Shown piece by piece: positions 1 to 8,538 of a DNA stretch of 64,000 nt. The position numbers and the translations under genes were made by a program. The stretch comes from UBA6109 sp035366835 (GTDB taxonomy: Bacteria > Desulfobacterota > Syntrophia > Syntrophales > UBA6109): positions 94,774-158,773 of the forward strand of contig DAOSIS010000004.1 of the NCBI GenBank assembly GCA_035366835.1. The letters are read 5' to 3'. How positions within the stretch are numbered: the stretch's first letter is position 1; each line of letters opens with the position of its first letter. Below the pieces are notes generated by a model. The model was given only the letters and a program-made list of their open reading frames with translations. It was not told the origin of the DNA and made no database searches.

Positions 1-663
1 GAGGCCATGGGGGCCATGGAGGAGGCGGTTGAAAAGCTGCCCAAGGGGTTCGGCTTCGACTGGACCGGCCTGTCCTACCAGGAGCGGATGTCGAGCACCC
101 AGGCGCCCCTGCTCTACGCCTTCTCGGTTTTCGTGATCTTCCTGTGCCTGGCGGCCCTCTACGAGAGCTGGACCATCCCCATTTCGATCCTGCTGGTCCT
201 GCCCCTGGGGGTGATCGGCGGCATCATCGCTTCGAGCATGCGGGGGCTGGCCAACGACGTCTACTTCCAGATCGGGCTCCTGACCACGCTGGGGTTGACG
301 ACCAAGAACGCCATCTTGATCGTCCAGTTCGCCAAGGACGGCCTTGAAAGGGGGATGGCCCTGATGGACGCCACGATCGAAGGGGCGAAACTGCGCTTCC
401 GGCCGATCGTGATGACCTCGCTGGCCTTCGGCTTCGGCGTCCTGCCGCTGGCGATAACCACCGGCGCCGGGGCGGGTGCCCAGAACGCCATCGGCACCGG
501 CGTCCTCGGCGGGATGGTGACCGCCACGGTCCTCGTGGTGGTCTTTTCGCCCCTCTTCTACGTCCTGATCGAGAGGATCTTCGGCAAACGCGCAAGGGGC
601 GCATCCGCCGGGCCGGACGGCGTCCCGACATCGCCGGCATCGCCGGCACCGGAGGACCGATGA
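1..663 (+). CDS. RND efflux pump inner-membrane subunit, C-terminal part (5' end outside window)
   Basis: The reading frame is open from base 1, so this is the last 220 residues of a much longer protein. It resembles the C-terminal membrane half of AcrB/MexB-type (HAE1) proton-driven multidrug pumps: a periplasmic tail, then hydrophobic segments, with the family-typical stretch GLTTKNAILIVQFA and the following GAKLRFRPIVMTSLAF. The tail after the last membrane segment is short and Pro/Ala-rich. The stop codon lies one base before the outer-membrane channel gene, so the two form an operon that probably also contains an upstream membrane-fusion protein. The drug or solvent substrate cannot be inferred from this fragment. 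Confidence 0.93.
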   Translation, partial: EAMGAMEEAVEKLPKGFGFDWTGLSYQERMSSTQAPLLYAFSVFVIFLCLAALYESWTIPISILLVLPLGVIGGIIASSMRGLANDVYFQIGLLTTLGLTTKNAILIVQFAKDGLERGMALMDATIEGAKLRFRPIVMTSLAFGFGVLPLAITTGAGAGAQNAIGTGVLGGMVTATVLVVVFSPLFYVLIERIFGKRARGASAGPDGVPTSPASPAPEDR

Positions 664-664
664 T

Positions 665-2125
665 ATGAAATCCCTGGCAGACAGGATCCCGTTTCCCGGA
701 TTGCGGAAAGCGTTTTGCATGGAAAACCTGCGGCCCGGTTTCGCGGGGCTGATGGTTGCGCTGCTGGCGGGCTGCACGCTCGCCCCGGAATACTCGCGCC
801 CGGCCGCGCCCGTCCCCGCCGCCTGGCCGTCCGGCGCGGCTTACGACGCGGCGAAGCCCGTCCCGGAGGCGACACCGGCTGCGGACCTGCCCTGGCGGGA
901 ATTTCTCGCCGACGCGCGCCTTCAAGAAGTCGTCGAGGCCGCCCTGAAGAACAATCGCGACCTGCGTCTCGCCGCCCTGAACGTCGAGAGGGCTCGGGCG
1001 CTCTACGGTGTTCAGCGGGCCGAACTCTACCCCGCGCTCCAGGCCGTCGGCAGCGGAACGGTCGAACGCGTGCCCGCGGACCTCTCGTCCACGGGCAGCG
1101 CGAGGACCGCCGAGCAGTACAGCGTGAACCTCGGCATCAGTGCATGGGAGATCGACTTCTTCGGCCGCATCCGCAGCCTGAAAGACAGGGCGCTGGAAGA
1201 GTACCTCGCCACGGATGAGGCCCGCCGCGACACGCAGATCCTGCTGGTGTCCGCGGTCGCCGGCGCATACCTCGCCCTTGCGGCGGATCGGGAGACCCTC
1301 AGCCTGGCGGAATCCACGCTGCAGGCGCAGGAGGAGGCCTACCGCCTGATCCGGAAGCGTTACGACGTCGGGGTCGCCTCCGAAATCGACCTCCGCCGAG
1401 CGCAAAGCCAGGTCGACGCGGTCCGGGCGGACATCGCCCGCCTCGTGCAGATCACGGCACAGGACGAAAACGCCCTGAATCTCCTGGTCGGCTCTTCTCT
1501 GCCCGCGGAGCTCCTGCCGTCCACGCTGGCCGACATCCGCCCGCTGAAAGAGATCTCCGCCGGTCTGTCCTCCGAAATCCTGCTCCGTCGGCCCGATGTG
1601 CTGGCGGCGGAACACCGGCTCAAGGCGGCCAACGCCAACATCGGCGCCGCCCGCGCGGCCCTGTTCCCCCGCATTTCCCTGACGACCGTCATCGGGACCG
1701 CGAGCACCGATCTGTCCCGGCTGTTCGGATCCGGGCAAGGTATCTGGGCCTTTGCGCCGCAGATCGGCATACCGATCTTCGACGCCCGCACGTGGTCGGC
1801 TTATGACGTGACGAAGGTGGAGCGCGAGCTCTCCGTGGTGCAATACGAAAAATCGATCCAGACGGCGTTCCGGGAGGTCGCCGACGTCCTCGCCGTGCGC
1901 GGCACGGTGACCCAAAGGATCTCGGCGCAGCAATCGCTGGTCGAAGCGGTCGCGGAAACCTACCGCCTCGCCGACCTGCGTTATGCCAAGGGCATCGACA
2001 GTTACCTCAGCGTCTTGGACGCGCAAAGGACGCTCTACAGCGCCCAGCAGGGGCTGATCGCACTGCGCTTCGCCCGGATCGCGAATGTGATCGCGCTGTA
2101 CCAGGTGCTGGGAGGCGGGGCATGA
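665..2125 (+). CDS. Outer-membrane efflux lipoprotein, NodT/OprM (TolC-like) family
   Basis: 486 residues. It forms the outer-membrane exit duct for the RND pump just upstream. A hydrophobic stretch ends in a lipobox (LLAGC), and the mature part begins LAPEYSRP, typical of OprM/CusC lipoproteins. Two OEP repeats follow, with the usual motifs LNVERARALYG, DFFGRIRSL, RRPDVLAAEHRLKAANANIGAARAALFP and a C-terminal LRYAKGIDSYLSVLDAQRTL. The start at 665 has GGAGG nine bases upstream. An in-frame ATG at 719 would give a more standard signal peptide and is a fair alternative. It follows the pump gene after one base, so it is translationally coupled. Confidence 0.93.
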   Translation: MKSLADRIPFPGLRKAFCMENLRPGFAGLMVALLAGCTLAPEYSRPAAPVPAAWPSGAAYDAAKPVPEATPAADLPWREFLADARLQEVVEAALKNNRDLRLAALNVERARALYGVQRAELYPALQAVGSGTVERVPADLSSTGSARTAEQYSVNLGISAWEIDFFGRIRSLKDRALEEYLATDEARRDTQILLVSAVAGAYLALAADRETLSLAESTLQAQEEAYRLIRKRYDVGVASEIDLRRAQSQVDAVRADIARLVQITAQDENALNLLVGSSLPAELLPSTLADIRPLKEISAGLSSEILLRRPDVLAAEHRLKAANANIGAARAALFPRISLTTVIGTASTDLSRLFGSGQGIWAFAPQIGIPIFDARTWSAYDVTKVERELSVVQYEKSIQTAFREVADVLAVRGTVTQRISAQQSLVEAVAETYRLADLRYAKGIDSYLSVLDAQRTLYSAQQGLIALRFARIANVIALYQVLGGGA

Positions 2126-2244
2126 TCCCCGTTCCCGTGGAAACCGGACAAAACCGGGCATGCCGTCCGGGATATCCGCAGGGAAAAACCGCCGCCGCCC
2201 CGGCGCGAACCGGCGGCTACGGCCGGTAGAGAATCGGATTCGCC

Positions 2245-2961
2245 ATGAGTCCATCGGATAAGCGATCACGGTCGCCCTGGAAAACCCGCCTCCGGTATTT
2301 CCTTCTGCGGTATCTCATGCTTCTCGCCTACGGCAGCGTCCGCCTCTACTTCCTCACCATCCGGACCGAGTCCGTCGGCGAGGAGCGGATCCTGCGGCAT
2401 CTGGGGGACGGCGGGAGGGTGATCGCCGCCCTCTGGCACCAGAGGATCGTTTCCGTGATCGGATATGCGAAGAAGTTCGGCGATGCGTTCCGGCCTTCCG
2501 TCATGATCAGCAAAAGCCGCGACGGAGACCTCGCGGCCGACGTCTTCAGCCGCATGAACTTCCGCCCTGTGCGGGGCTCGTCATCGCGGGACGGCAAAGC
2601 GGCGCTGACCGTCCTCCTGGAGGACCTGAAGGTCCACCCCTTCGCCGTCCACATCCTGGACGGGCCGAGGGGACCCCGGGGCGTCGTGAAGGCGGGGTTG
2701 ATCGTCCTCGCGCAGAAGTCCGGCGTTCCCATCGTGCCTGTCTACGCCTCGGTGAGCCGGGCGTGGGTCCTCCGCAGCTGGGACCGATGTCTCGTCCCCA
2801 AGCCCTTCAGCAGGATCGTGATCCGCTTCGACGGGCCGATGCTTGTGGGTCCAAGCAAGGACGAGGGGACATTCGAAGAGATCCGCCGGGGGATCGAGAA
2901 GCACATGCTGGAGAACCAGCGGCTGGACGACGCGCGTTTCGGGTGGAAAGAGATTCTCTGA
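2245..2961 (+). CDS. Lysophospholipid acyltransferase family protein (DUF374)
   Basis: 238 residues. It matches the DUF374 branch of the LPLAT superfamily, membrane-associated acyl transferases of lipid or lipid A assembly. Visible motifs are ALWHQR near residue 63, SKSRDGDLAADVF, the RGSSSRDGKAAL block, ILDGPRGPRGVVKAG and SGVPIVPVYA. The N-terminus has one membrane-associated hydrophobic helix (RYFLLRYLMLLAYG). The Shine-Dalgarno sequence is weak. About 120 bases separate it from the efflux operon, so co-transcription is possible but not shown. The acceptor lipid is unknown. Confidence 0.85.
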   Translation: MSPSDKRSRSPWKTRLRYFLLRYLMLLAYGSVRLYFLTIRTESVGEERILRHLGDGGRVIAALWHQRIVSVIGYAKKFGDAFRPSVMISKSRDGDLAADVFSRMNFRPVRGSSSRDGKAALTVLLEDLKVHPFAVHILDGPRGPRGVVKAGLIVLAQKSGVPIVPVYASVSRAWVLRSWDRCLVPKPFSRIVIRFDGPMLVGPSKDEGTFEEIRRGIEKHMLENQRLDDARFGWKEIL

Positions 2962-3036
2962 GCGGATTGCGGGGGGCAGTCGGAGAAGACCGGCGCCGCC
3001 CGGATCCATCCGGGGAAGCCGGATAAGGAGAGAAAC

Positions 3037-4032
3037 ATGCGGGCACGCACAAGCGGTTGTCTGATCTTTGCTTTCTTTCTTTTCCCGGTTCTCTTCGCTC
3101 CAGGCGCCGCCTCCCAGGAGATTCATCTGCTCGGGGGGGCCGTTCAGGAACGGGACTCGCGGGAACGGTCCTATTCATGGGCCGTCCAGTACCTGGAGGG
3201 ACTGGGAGAAAACTGGGCCGTGAGCTTTTCGTGGCTCAATGAAGGCCATTTCGAGCATCATCGCCGCGACGGCCACGCCCTGCAGATCTGGGCGCGCACC
3301 AAACCCCTGTGGAAACGGCTCGTCCTCGCGGCCGGGATCGGTCCTTACCGGTACTATGATACGCAACTGGCCAGGGAGGGGGCTTCCTACGTGGACTCCC
3401 ACGGCTGGGGCATCGTCACCAGTTTCTCCGCAAGCTGGCATCTGGACAACCGATGGATTTTCTCCCTGCAGTCGAACTTCGTCGAGACGAGCCGGAGCAT
3501 CGATTCCCGTTCGCTGCTCGCGGGAATCGGATACCAGTTGGATGCTTCCGCGCCGCCGGACGAAAAGTCCGCCGCAACGGCCGGAACGGAAAGCGCCGCC
3601 AGGAATGAGATCACCATTTTCGGGGGCCAGACGGTCGTCAACAGCCGCGATTCGGAAAATGCCGCGGCCCTGATGCTGGAGTACAGGCGAAACCTCGGAC
3701 GCCATTTCGACTGGACGGTCGGATGGCTCTACGAGGGCGACCCCGGCCCGGTGAAACGTTACGGGATGCTCAGTCAACTGTGGCTCGTCCGTCGCTTTTT
3801 CGACGATCGCCTTGCACTGAGCGCGGGCGGCGGGGCTTACATTCCCGTCGACAGGCATCGCAAGCCGGGAGAAGGAGGGGATGACGATCCCACGCTTGCA
3901 GGCATCGCCACGATGTCGGCCGGGTACGAGTTCCGGCCGCCCTGGATGATCCGCATTTCCTGGAATCGCGTCGTCACGGACTACAATCGGGATACGGACG
4001 TGTTCCTGGCCGGCATCGGATTGCGCTTCTGA
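3037..4032 (+). CDS. Predicted outer-membrane beta-barrel protein with an internal duplication
   Basis: 331 residues, preceded by AAGGAG. An N-terminal signal peptide ends near APGAASQ. The remainder alternates polar and aromatic residues as in beta-barrel strands and ends in a C-terminal phenylalanine (AGIGLRF), as outer-membrane proteins usually do. The two halves are related: EIHLLGGAVQERDS pairs with EITIFGGQTVVNSRDS, the SFSWLNEGH region with VGWLYEGDPG, and LLAGIGYQL with FLAGIGLRF. A Pro/Ala/Glu-rich linker near residues 168-190 separates them. It recalls PagL-like acyloxyacyl hydrolases, but no catalytic His-Ser pair can be assigned with confidence. Function unknown. Confidence 0.7.
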   Translation: MRARTSGCLIFAFFLFPVLFAPGAASQEIHLLGGAVQERDSRERSYSWAVQYLEGLGENWAVSFSWLNEGHFEHHRRDGHALQIWARTKPLWKRLVLAAGIGPYRYYDTQLAREGASYVDSHGWGIVTSFSASWHLDNRWIFSLQSNFVETSRSIDSRSLLAGIGYQLDASAPPDEKSAATAGTESAARNEITIFGGQTVVNSRDSENAAALMLEYRRNLGRHFDWTVGWLYEGDPGPVKRYGMLSQLWLVRRFFDDRLALSAGGGAYIPVDRHRKPGEGGDDDPTLAGIATMSAGYEFRPPWMIRISWNRVVTDYNRDTDVFLAGIGLRF

Positions 4033-4042
4033 GGCGGTCTCG

Positions 4043-4076
4043 AAAAAATACCCCGGCAAGAAGGAATGCCGGGGTA
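4043..4076 (-). terminator. Intrinsic terminator of the FNT channel operon
   Basis: A perfect 9-bp stem (4049-4057 with 4068-4076) encloses a 10-base loop. Read on the minus strand it is followed at once by six T residues (4048-4043). It lies 27 bases beyond the stop codon of the FNT gene. The stem may also stop the converging beta-barrel gene, but that side has no T run. Confidence 0.85.
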
Positions 4077-4103
4077 CCGGTTACGGAGTTGCCGAGGTCC
4101 TTG

Positions 4104-4931
4104 TTATGTCGGCTTCACCGAGGAAAGCTCCTTCTGGAACGAGTAGAAGTACACCGCCCCGATGAAGATGAACCCGCCCACGATGTTCCCCAGCGTCACG
4201 GGAATGAGGTTCCACTGGATGAACTGCCCCCAGGTGACATTGGCGCCCAGCATGATGCCCGCGGGGATGAAATACATGTTGGCGACGCAGTGCTCGAAGC
4301 CCGAAGCGACGAACGCCATGATGGGGAACCAGATGCCGAAGAACTTTCCGATCATGGCCTTCGACGAGAAGGCAAGCAGGATGGCGAGGTTCACGAGCAG
4401 GTTGCAGCCGATGCCCTTCATGAAGGAGGACCAGAGGCCCATGGAGCCCGCGGCGATGTAGGGAAGGGTCTTCGCCTCCGCGATACCGATGGCATTCTGC
4501 CCGAAGGGCGTGAGGTCCGGGCCGCCGCCGATGCTGAGGGGGCCGACGACCATGAGGTATGCCCAGAAGAGAGAGCCGACGAAATTTCCGATGTAGACCC
4601 AGAACCAGGCCTTGAACACCTTGCTCCAGGTGCTTTTTTTCTGAAAGACCGCCATGGGAATGAGCATCGTGTCGCCCGTGAAGAGCGACATGCCCGTGAG
4701 CACGATGGCGATGAGGCCGACCGGGAAGACCGCGCCTCCGATCATCGATTTGAACCCGGGCCCCAGGGTCTTGTCCAGGCCCGTTCCGCAGACGGTGCAG
4801 AGCGCGGCGCCCACGGCGATCAGAAGGCCTGCCATGAAGCTTCTGATGAGGAAGTTGGGAACGCCGAGATTCCCCTTGTAACACCCTGCAGTTCCAGCCA
4901 GATCAACGACTTCTACCGGTTTGTACGACAT
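4104..4931 (-). CDS. Formate/nitrite transporter (FNT) family channel
   Basis: 275 residues with six to seven hydrophobic segments. FNT proteins are pentameric channels for formate, nitrite or hydrosulfide across the inner membrane. Family signatures are GMSLFTGDTM after the second helix, the FVGSLFWAYL helix, GIGCNLLVNLAILLA and FEHCVANMYFIP, where the conserved pore histidine sits. The gene has AGGAGGG before its ATG, follows the 111-residue gene at 5006 by 74 bases on the same strand, and ends in a clear intrinsic terminator. The sigma-54-type promoter and divergent FhlA-like activator suggest formate as substrate, but nitrite or another small anion is not excluded. Confidence 0.9.
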   Translation of the reverse strand: MSYKPVEVVDLAGTAGCYKGNLGVPNFLIRSFMAGLLIAVGAALCTVCGTGLDKTLGPGFKSMIGGAVFPVGLIAIVLTGMSLFTGDTMLIPMAVFQKKSTWSKVFKAWFWVYIGNFVGSLFWAYLMVVGPLSIGGGPDLTPFGQNAIGIAEAKTLPYIAAGSMGLWSSFMKGIGCNLLVNLAILLAFSSKAMIGKFFGIWFPIMAFVASGFEHCVANMYFIPAGIMLGANVTWGQFIQWNLIPVTLGNIVGGFIFIGAVYFYSFQKELSSVKPT

Positions 4932-5005
4932 GAAATACCCTCCTGATGAAATAGAATTTTCGGTGCTCCCTATCGAGAGGCTTTGCGGTGAATCCCGCTC
5001 GTCCT

Positions 5006-5341
5006 CTACGGCTTATCGATGTGCATGCCGGCCTCTTTCACGTCCCTTCCGAGCGTCGTGTCCGGCACTTCCCTCCTGCGCCATGTGGTGTGATCGACCA
5101 GGCCGAACTTCCTGAGGTCGCTGACCATCCGCTGCCCCGGTTCGCTGCCGTAAGGCGGCGGCGCGCCTTTTTCCCACAGGAGGTGGATGGCGATGTCGGT
5201 GTTTGCCGGCATCCCTGCGTAGATCTCGACCCTCTTGAGCTCCGGGATCGCGGTGAGCGTTTCCCCGGCAGCCGTCAGATAGGAGAGGACGCTTGCGGAC
5301 GCGTAGAGTGTCCTGACCCGAATGACCTCCAGCCACCTCAT
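5006..5341 (-). CDS. Small conserved-looking protein of unknown function, first gene of the FNT operon
   Basis: 111 residues, no signal peptide or membrane segment. The start MRWLEVIRVRT and a middle segment IPELKRVEIYAG followed by DIAIHLLWEKG suggest an alternating beta/alpha fold of the dimeric alpha-beta barrel kind, as in antibiotic-biosynthesis-monooxygenase-like proteins. This is a guess from pattern only. It is read from the candidate sigma-54 promoter at 5377-5392 and lies directly upstream of the formate/nitrite channel, so it probably serves the same physiology. I do not recognise the family. Confidence 0.6.
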   Translation of the reverse strand: MRWLEVIRVRTLYASASVLSYLTAAGETLTAIPELKRVEIYAGMPANTDIAIHLLWEKGAPPPYGSEPGQRMVSDLRKFGLVDHTTWRRREVPDTTLGRDVKEAGMHIDKP

Positions 5342-5376
5342 GCCCCTGATCCCCCTTCCAACCCGTCGCCCTGGTA

Positions 5377-5392
5377 AGCGAGAGTCGTGCCG
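5377..5392 (-). promoter_or_regulatory. Candidate sigma-54 (-24/-12) promoter of the FNT operon
   Basis: On the minus strand the bases read CGGCACGACTCTCGCT, against the consensus TGGCACRNNNNTTGCW. The invariant GG (5391-5390) and GC (5379-5378) are spaced by exactly 10 bases. Two flanking positions deviate. The predicted transcript start near 5366 leaves about 25 bases before the ATG at 5341. The divergent neighbour encodes a sigma-54 activator, which supports the call. Confidence 0.55.
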
Positions 5393-5451
5393 GAAATAAA
5401 ATCCCCTGTTTCCGGCAGGTTGGAAACCGCGGACGATGAAACTTCAACATC

Positions 5452-5514
5452 CTGCAGTTTTTACTGTACTATTTTGCAGATATATGGTTTTTCTGCTGCA
5501 TATTGCAGTTGCAG
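5452..5514. promoter_or_regulatory. Cluster of TGCAG motifs, candidate activator binding sites
   Basis: The spacer between the divergent genes holds CTGCAG (5452-5457), TGCAG (5475-5479), a perfect palindrome CTGCA-TAT-TGCAG (5496-5508) and a further GCAG (5511-5514). The block is AT-richer than its surroundings. It sits about 60-120 bases upstream of the candidate -24/-12 promoter, the normal place for enhancer sites of a sigma-54 activator. It also overlaps the leader of the activator gene and could mediate autoregulation. Confidence 0.45.
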
Positions 5515-5529
5515 CCGGAGGAGGGAACG

Positions 5530-7086
5530 ATGGACGTCGACAAGGGGAGTTTCTTCCGGGAGTTCTCCGTCAGGATATGCGGCAGTCTCGAGATCGACAA
5601 GGCGCTCGGGAACGCCTTCCGATACGTCGGCAGGGCCATGCCTCTCGACGAGCTGATGGTCGGTCATACGAATATCGAGAGCGGAATCATGGAATTCGTT
5701 GCGACTGCCGATCGCAGCGGTGGATCGAGAAAGTCGACCGAGGTTGCCGTCAGCGAGCCCGTCAAGAAGAGGCTTGCGAAGGGCGGCTATCATCCAAACC
5801 TGCTGCTCATTGACGATCACGGCAGGGAACCGCTGATGGTCCCGGCCGGCGAGGCCTTCGGATGGCCTCCGTCCTCGCTGCTGGTCAACCGGCTGGTCGT
5901 CGGCGGCAGGCGTGTCGGATTCCTCATCGCGCGCGCCGAGGGCACCGGGAGGTACACTTCCGCGCACGGCGCGCTGTGGACCTCCGTCACCGAGCCGGCG
6001 GCGATCGCCCTGTCCAACTATCTTACCCACCGGGAGCTGTTCGAGCTCAAGGAGCGCCTGGCCGACGACAACCGCTTCCTCAAGGACGAGCTGCGGATGA
6101 TCTCGGGAACGGAGATCATCGGCTCGGACTTCGGGCTGAAGGAGGTCATGTTCAGGGTCCAGCACGTGGCGCCCCTCACCTCGCCGGTGCTCCTGCAGGG
6201 GGAAACGGGCACCGGCAAGGAGGTCATCGCCAACGCCATCCACAACCTCTCGCCGCGTAGCGGCGGTCCCTTCATCCGGGTCAACTGCGGCGCCATTCCC
6301 GACACCCTCATCGACAGCGAACTGTTCGGACACGAGAAGGGGGCCTTTACCGGGGCCGTCAGCCGGAAGATGGGGAGGTTCGAACGGGCAAGCGGCGGCA
6401 CCATCTTCCTGGACGAGATCGGGGAACTGCCGCACCAGGCCCAGGTGCGGCTTCTGCGCGTCCTCCAGGAGAACGAAATCGAGCGCGTCGGCGGCACGGA
6501 GACCGTCAAGGTCGACATCCGCGTCATATCGGGGACGCATCGGGACATCGAGCGGATGGTGCGGGAGGGAAGCTTCCGCGAAGACCTCTACTTCCGCCTC
6601 AAGGTCTTTCCCATCGCCCTGCCGCCGCTGCGTGAGAGGAAGGCCGACATCCCCGTGCTGGTGCAGCACATCCTGAAGAAGAAGGCGCAGGCGTTGGGAC
6701 TGCACCGGCCGCCCGTCCTTTCACCGGGGGTCATGGACCGGCTCCTCGCCTATCCGTGGCCGGGCAATATCCGGGAGCTCGAGAACGTCATCGAGCGCGC
6801 CATCATCCTCTCGGATGGAAAGCCTCTCGAATTCCTCGACGGGCTCGGAGCCGAGACGAATCCATCCGGAAGGGCGGAGGCAGGCGGAGGCCGCGCCCGC
6901 GCCCGCCTGCGTACACTGGACAGCGTCGTGAGGGGTCACATCGAGGAAGTCCTGCGGGCGTGCAATGGACACGTGGAGGGCGCCGCCGGCGCGGCGAAGG
7001 CGCTGGGCCTCAACCCATCCACGCTCCGCTTCCGGATGCGGAGGCTCGGCATCCCGTACGGCCGGAAGGCAAGGAGCGGATCCTGA
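5530..7086 (+). CDS. Sigma-54-dependent transcriptional activator, FhlA-like (GAF, AAA+, Fis-type HTH)
   Basis: 518 residues. An N-terminal GAF-like sensory region (about 1-190) ends in a coiled linker. The AAA+ domain carries Walker A GETGTGKE near residue 224, the sigma-54 contact loop GAFTGA near 271, Walker B GGTIFLDEIGE near 292 and an R-finger region. A Fis-type helix-turn-helix ends the protein (ACNGHVEGAAGAAKALGLNPSTLRFRMRRLGI). The ATG at 5530 follows GGAGGAGGG at ideal spacing and is preferred over a TTG at 5503. It is divergent from the FNT operon, which it probably activates. Formate sensing is an inference by analogy with FhlA. Confidence 0.9.
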   Translation: MDVDKGSFFREFSVRICGSLEIDKALGNAFRYVGRAMPLDELMVGHTNIESGIMEFVATADRSGGSRKSTEVAVSEPVKKRLAKGGYHPNLLLIDDHGREPLMVPAGEAFGWPPSSLLVNRLVVGGRRVGFLIARAEGTGRYTSAHGALWTSVTEPAAIALSNYLTHRELFELKERLADDNRFLKDELRMISGTEIIGSDFGLKEVMFRVQHVAPLTSPVLLQGETGTGKEVIANAIHNLSPRSGGPFIRVNCGAIPDTLIDSELFGHEKGAFTGAVSRKMGRFERASGGTIFLDEIGELPHQAQVRLLRVLQENEIERVGGTETVKVDIRVISGTHRDIERMVREGSFREDLYFRLKVFPIALPPLRERKADIPVLVQHILKKKAQALGLHRPPVLSPGVMDRLLAYPWPGNIRELENVIERAIILSDGKPLEFLDGLGAETNPSGRAEAGGGRARARLRTLDSVVRGHIEEVLRACNGHVEGAAGAAKALGLNPSTLRFRMRRLGIPYGRKARSGS

Positions 7087-7140
7087 CGCGGCGCCGGATG
7101 CGTGCACGGGGCGCTGCCCCGCGTCCTTTCCCTCCGGTCT

Positions 7141-8538
7141 TCAGTCCGGGAAGATCTTCCCGGGGTTCAGGACCCCCCGCGGGTCGAAGATCCGCTTGAT
7201 GCCCCGCTGCAGGCGGAGGCTTGCAGGGGAGAGCTCCATGCCGATGTAGGGCTTCTTCAGGAGCCCGATGCCGTGTTCTCCGGAAATCGTCCCTCCCAGG
7301 GCGAGCACCCGGTCCAGGACCGCGTGAATGCCTTCTTCGATGCGTTCAGGGGCCGGCGCCTCCCCGGCGGTGATGTTCAGGTGCAGGTTTCCGTCCCCGG
7401 CGTGTCCGAAGGTGTAGATCATCATGCCGTAGCGTTCCTCCAGGGCGGGGAGGCCGTCGGCAAACTCGGCGATGCGCCCGATGGGAACGGCGATGTCCTC
7501 GTGGATGTCGAGCGACGCATGGCGTTCCTCGATGCGCTTGGAGATTTCGCGGCGCACCTCCCATATCCGCTCCCGGACGTCCCCCTCCGGCGCGTTGAGG
7601 ACGTCCCTCGCCCCGCCCTCCCGGCAGATCCGGGCCACGGCCCGGCCTTCCCCCGCAACGGCCTCCGCATCGCCGTCGGTCTCGACGAGCAGGAACGCGC
7701 CCGCGCCCTGCATGCCGGGAAAGGGAAGCAGGTCGCCGGTGAGCGAGAGGCACCGCCGGTCCAGGAACTCCACGGCGGACGGGACGTGTCCGGACGTCAG
7801 GAGGGCCGTCACCGCCTGCAGGGCCGCCGGCAGCGTGTCGAAGACCGCTGCGATCGTGGCGACCGACGCGGGCGCCGCCAGGAGTTTCAGGACGAGTTTC
7901 GTGATGACGCCCAGCGTACCCTCGGACCCGACGATCAGGCGGGCGAGATCGTAGCCGACGACGCCCTTGCGAGTCCGGACGCCGGCGGAGATGAGTTCCC
8001 CCGTGGGCAGGACCACATCCAGGCCCATGACGTAGTCCCGCGTCGTTCCGTACTTCACGCAGGCGGGTCCGCCGGCGTTGGTCGAAACATTGCCGCCGAC
8101 GGAACACTTGTCGATGCTCGCGGGGTCCGGCGGATAGAAGAGGCCCTTCTCCCGCGCCGCCTGGCGCAGATCGGCCGTCCGGGCGCCGGGTTCGACCTCG
8201 GCGAACAGGTTCCGGCCGTCGATCAGGAGGATCCGGTTCATGCGGGCCATCGACAGGACGACGCCGCCGCAGAAGGGAACGGCGCCTCCCGCCAGGCCCG
8301 TTCCGAGGCCGCGCGGCGTTACGGGAAAACGATGCTGGTTGGCCAGCCGCAGCAGGGCCTGGATCTGGGCGACCTCGGTCGGCTCCACGACCAGCTCCGG
8401 CATCCGGGCCAGGCCGACGGTTTCGTCTTTGGCGAATGGGGCGATCCGTTCCGGCTCGGCGATGACGGCTTCGCTTCCGAGGGCATCCCGGATTTCCCTG
8501 AGCACTTCTTCGCCGATCGGCAGAAAAATCGACATCAT
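7141..8538 (-). CDS. FAD-linked 2-hydroxyacid dehydrogenase, GlcD family
   Basis: 465 residues. An N-terminal FAD-binding type-4 (PCMH) domain shows VVEPTEVAQIQALLRLA, TPRGLGTGLAGG, SIDKCSVGGNVSTNAGGP and IVGSEGTLGVITK. The C-terminal oxidase domain has FGHAGDGNLHLN and GTISGEHGIGLLKK, ending in the usual DPRGVLNPGKIF. These enzymes oxidise glycolate, D-lactate or other 2-hydroxyacids and pass electrons to an Fe-S partner or the quinone pool. No GlcE or GlcF gene is adjacent. The start at 8538 overlaps the permease stop by four bases (ATGA). A long in-frame extension upstream of it is only a shadow. It closes an ABC-importer operon. Confidence 0.9.
   Translation of the reverse strand: MMSIFLPIGEEVLREIRDALGSEAVIAEPERIAPFAKDETVGLARMPELVVEPTEVAQIQALLRLANQHRFPVTPRGLGTGLAGGAVPFCGGVVLSMARMNRILLIDGRNLFAEVEPGARTADLRQAAREKGLFYPPDPASIDKCSVGGNVSTNAGGPACVKYGTTRDYVMGLDVVLPTGELISAGVRTRKGVVGYDLARLIVGSEGTLGVITKLVLKLLAAPASVATIAAVFDTLPAALQAVTALLTSGHVPSAVEFLDRRCLSLTGDLLPFPGMQGAGAFLLVETDGDAEAVAGEGRAVARICREGGARDVLNAPEGDVRERIWEVRREISKRIEERHASLDIHEDIAVPIGRIAEFADGLPALEERYGMMIYTFGHAGDGNLHLNITAGEAPAPERIEEGIHAVLDRVLALGGTISGEHGIGLLKKPYIGMELSPASLRLQRGIKRIFDPRGVLNPGKIFPD

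Noticed and set aside
224..2269. A 681-codon open frame on the minus strand across the efflux genes
   Set aside because: It lies antisense to the clear RND and OprM-type genes and its translation is Arg/Gly/Pro-rich without any domain, typical of high-GC shadow frames.
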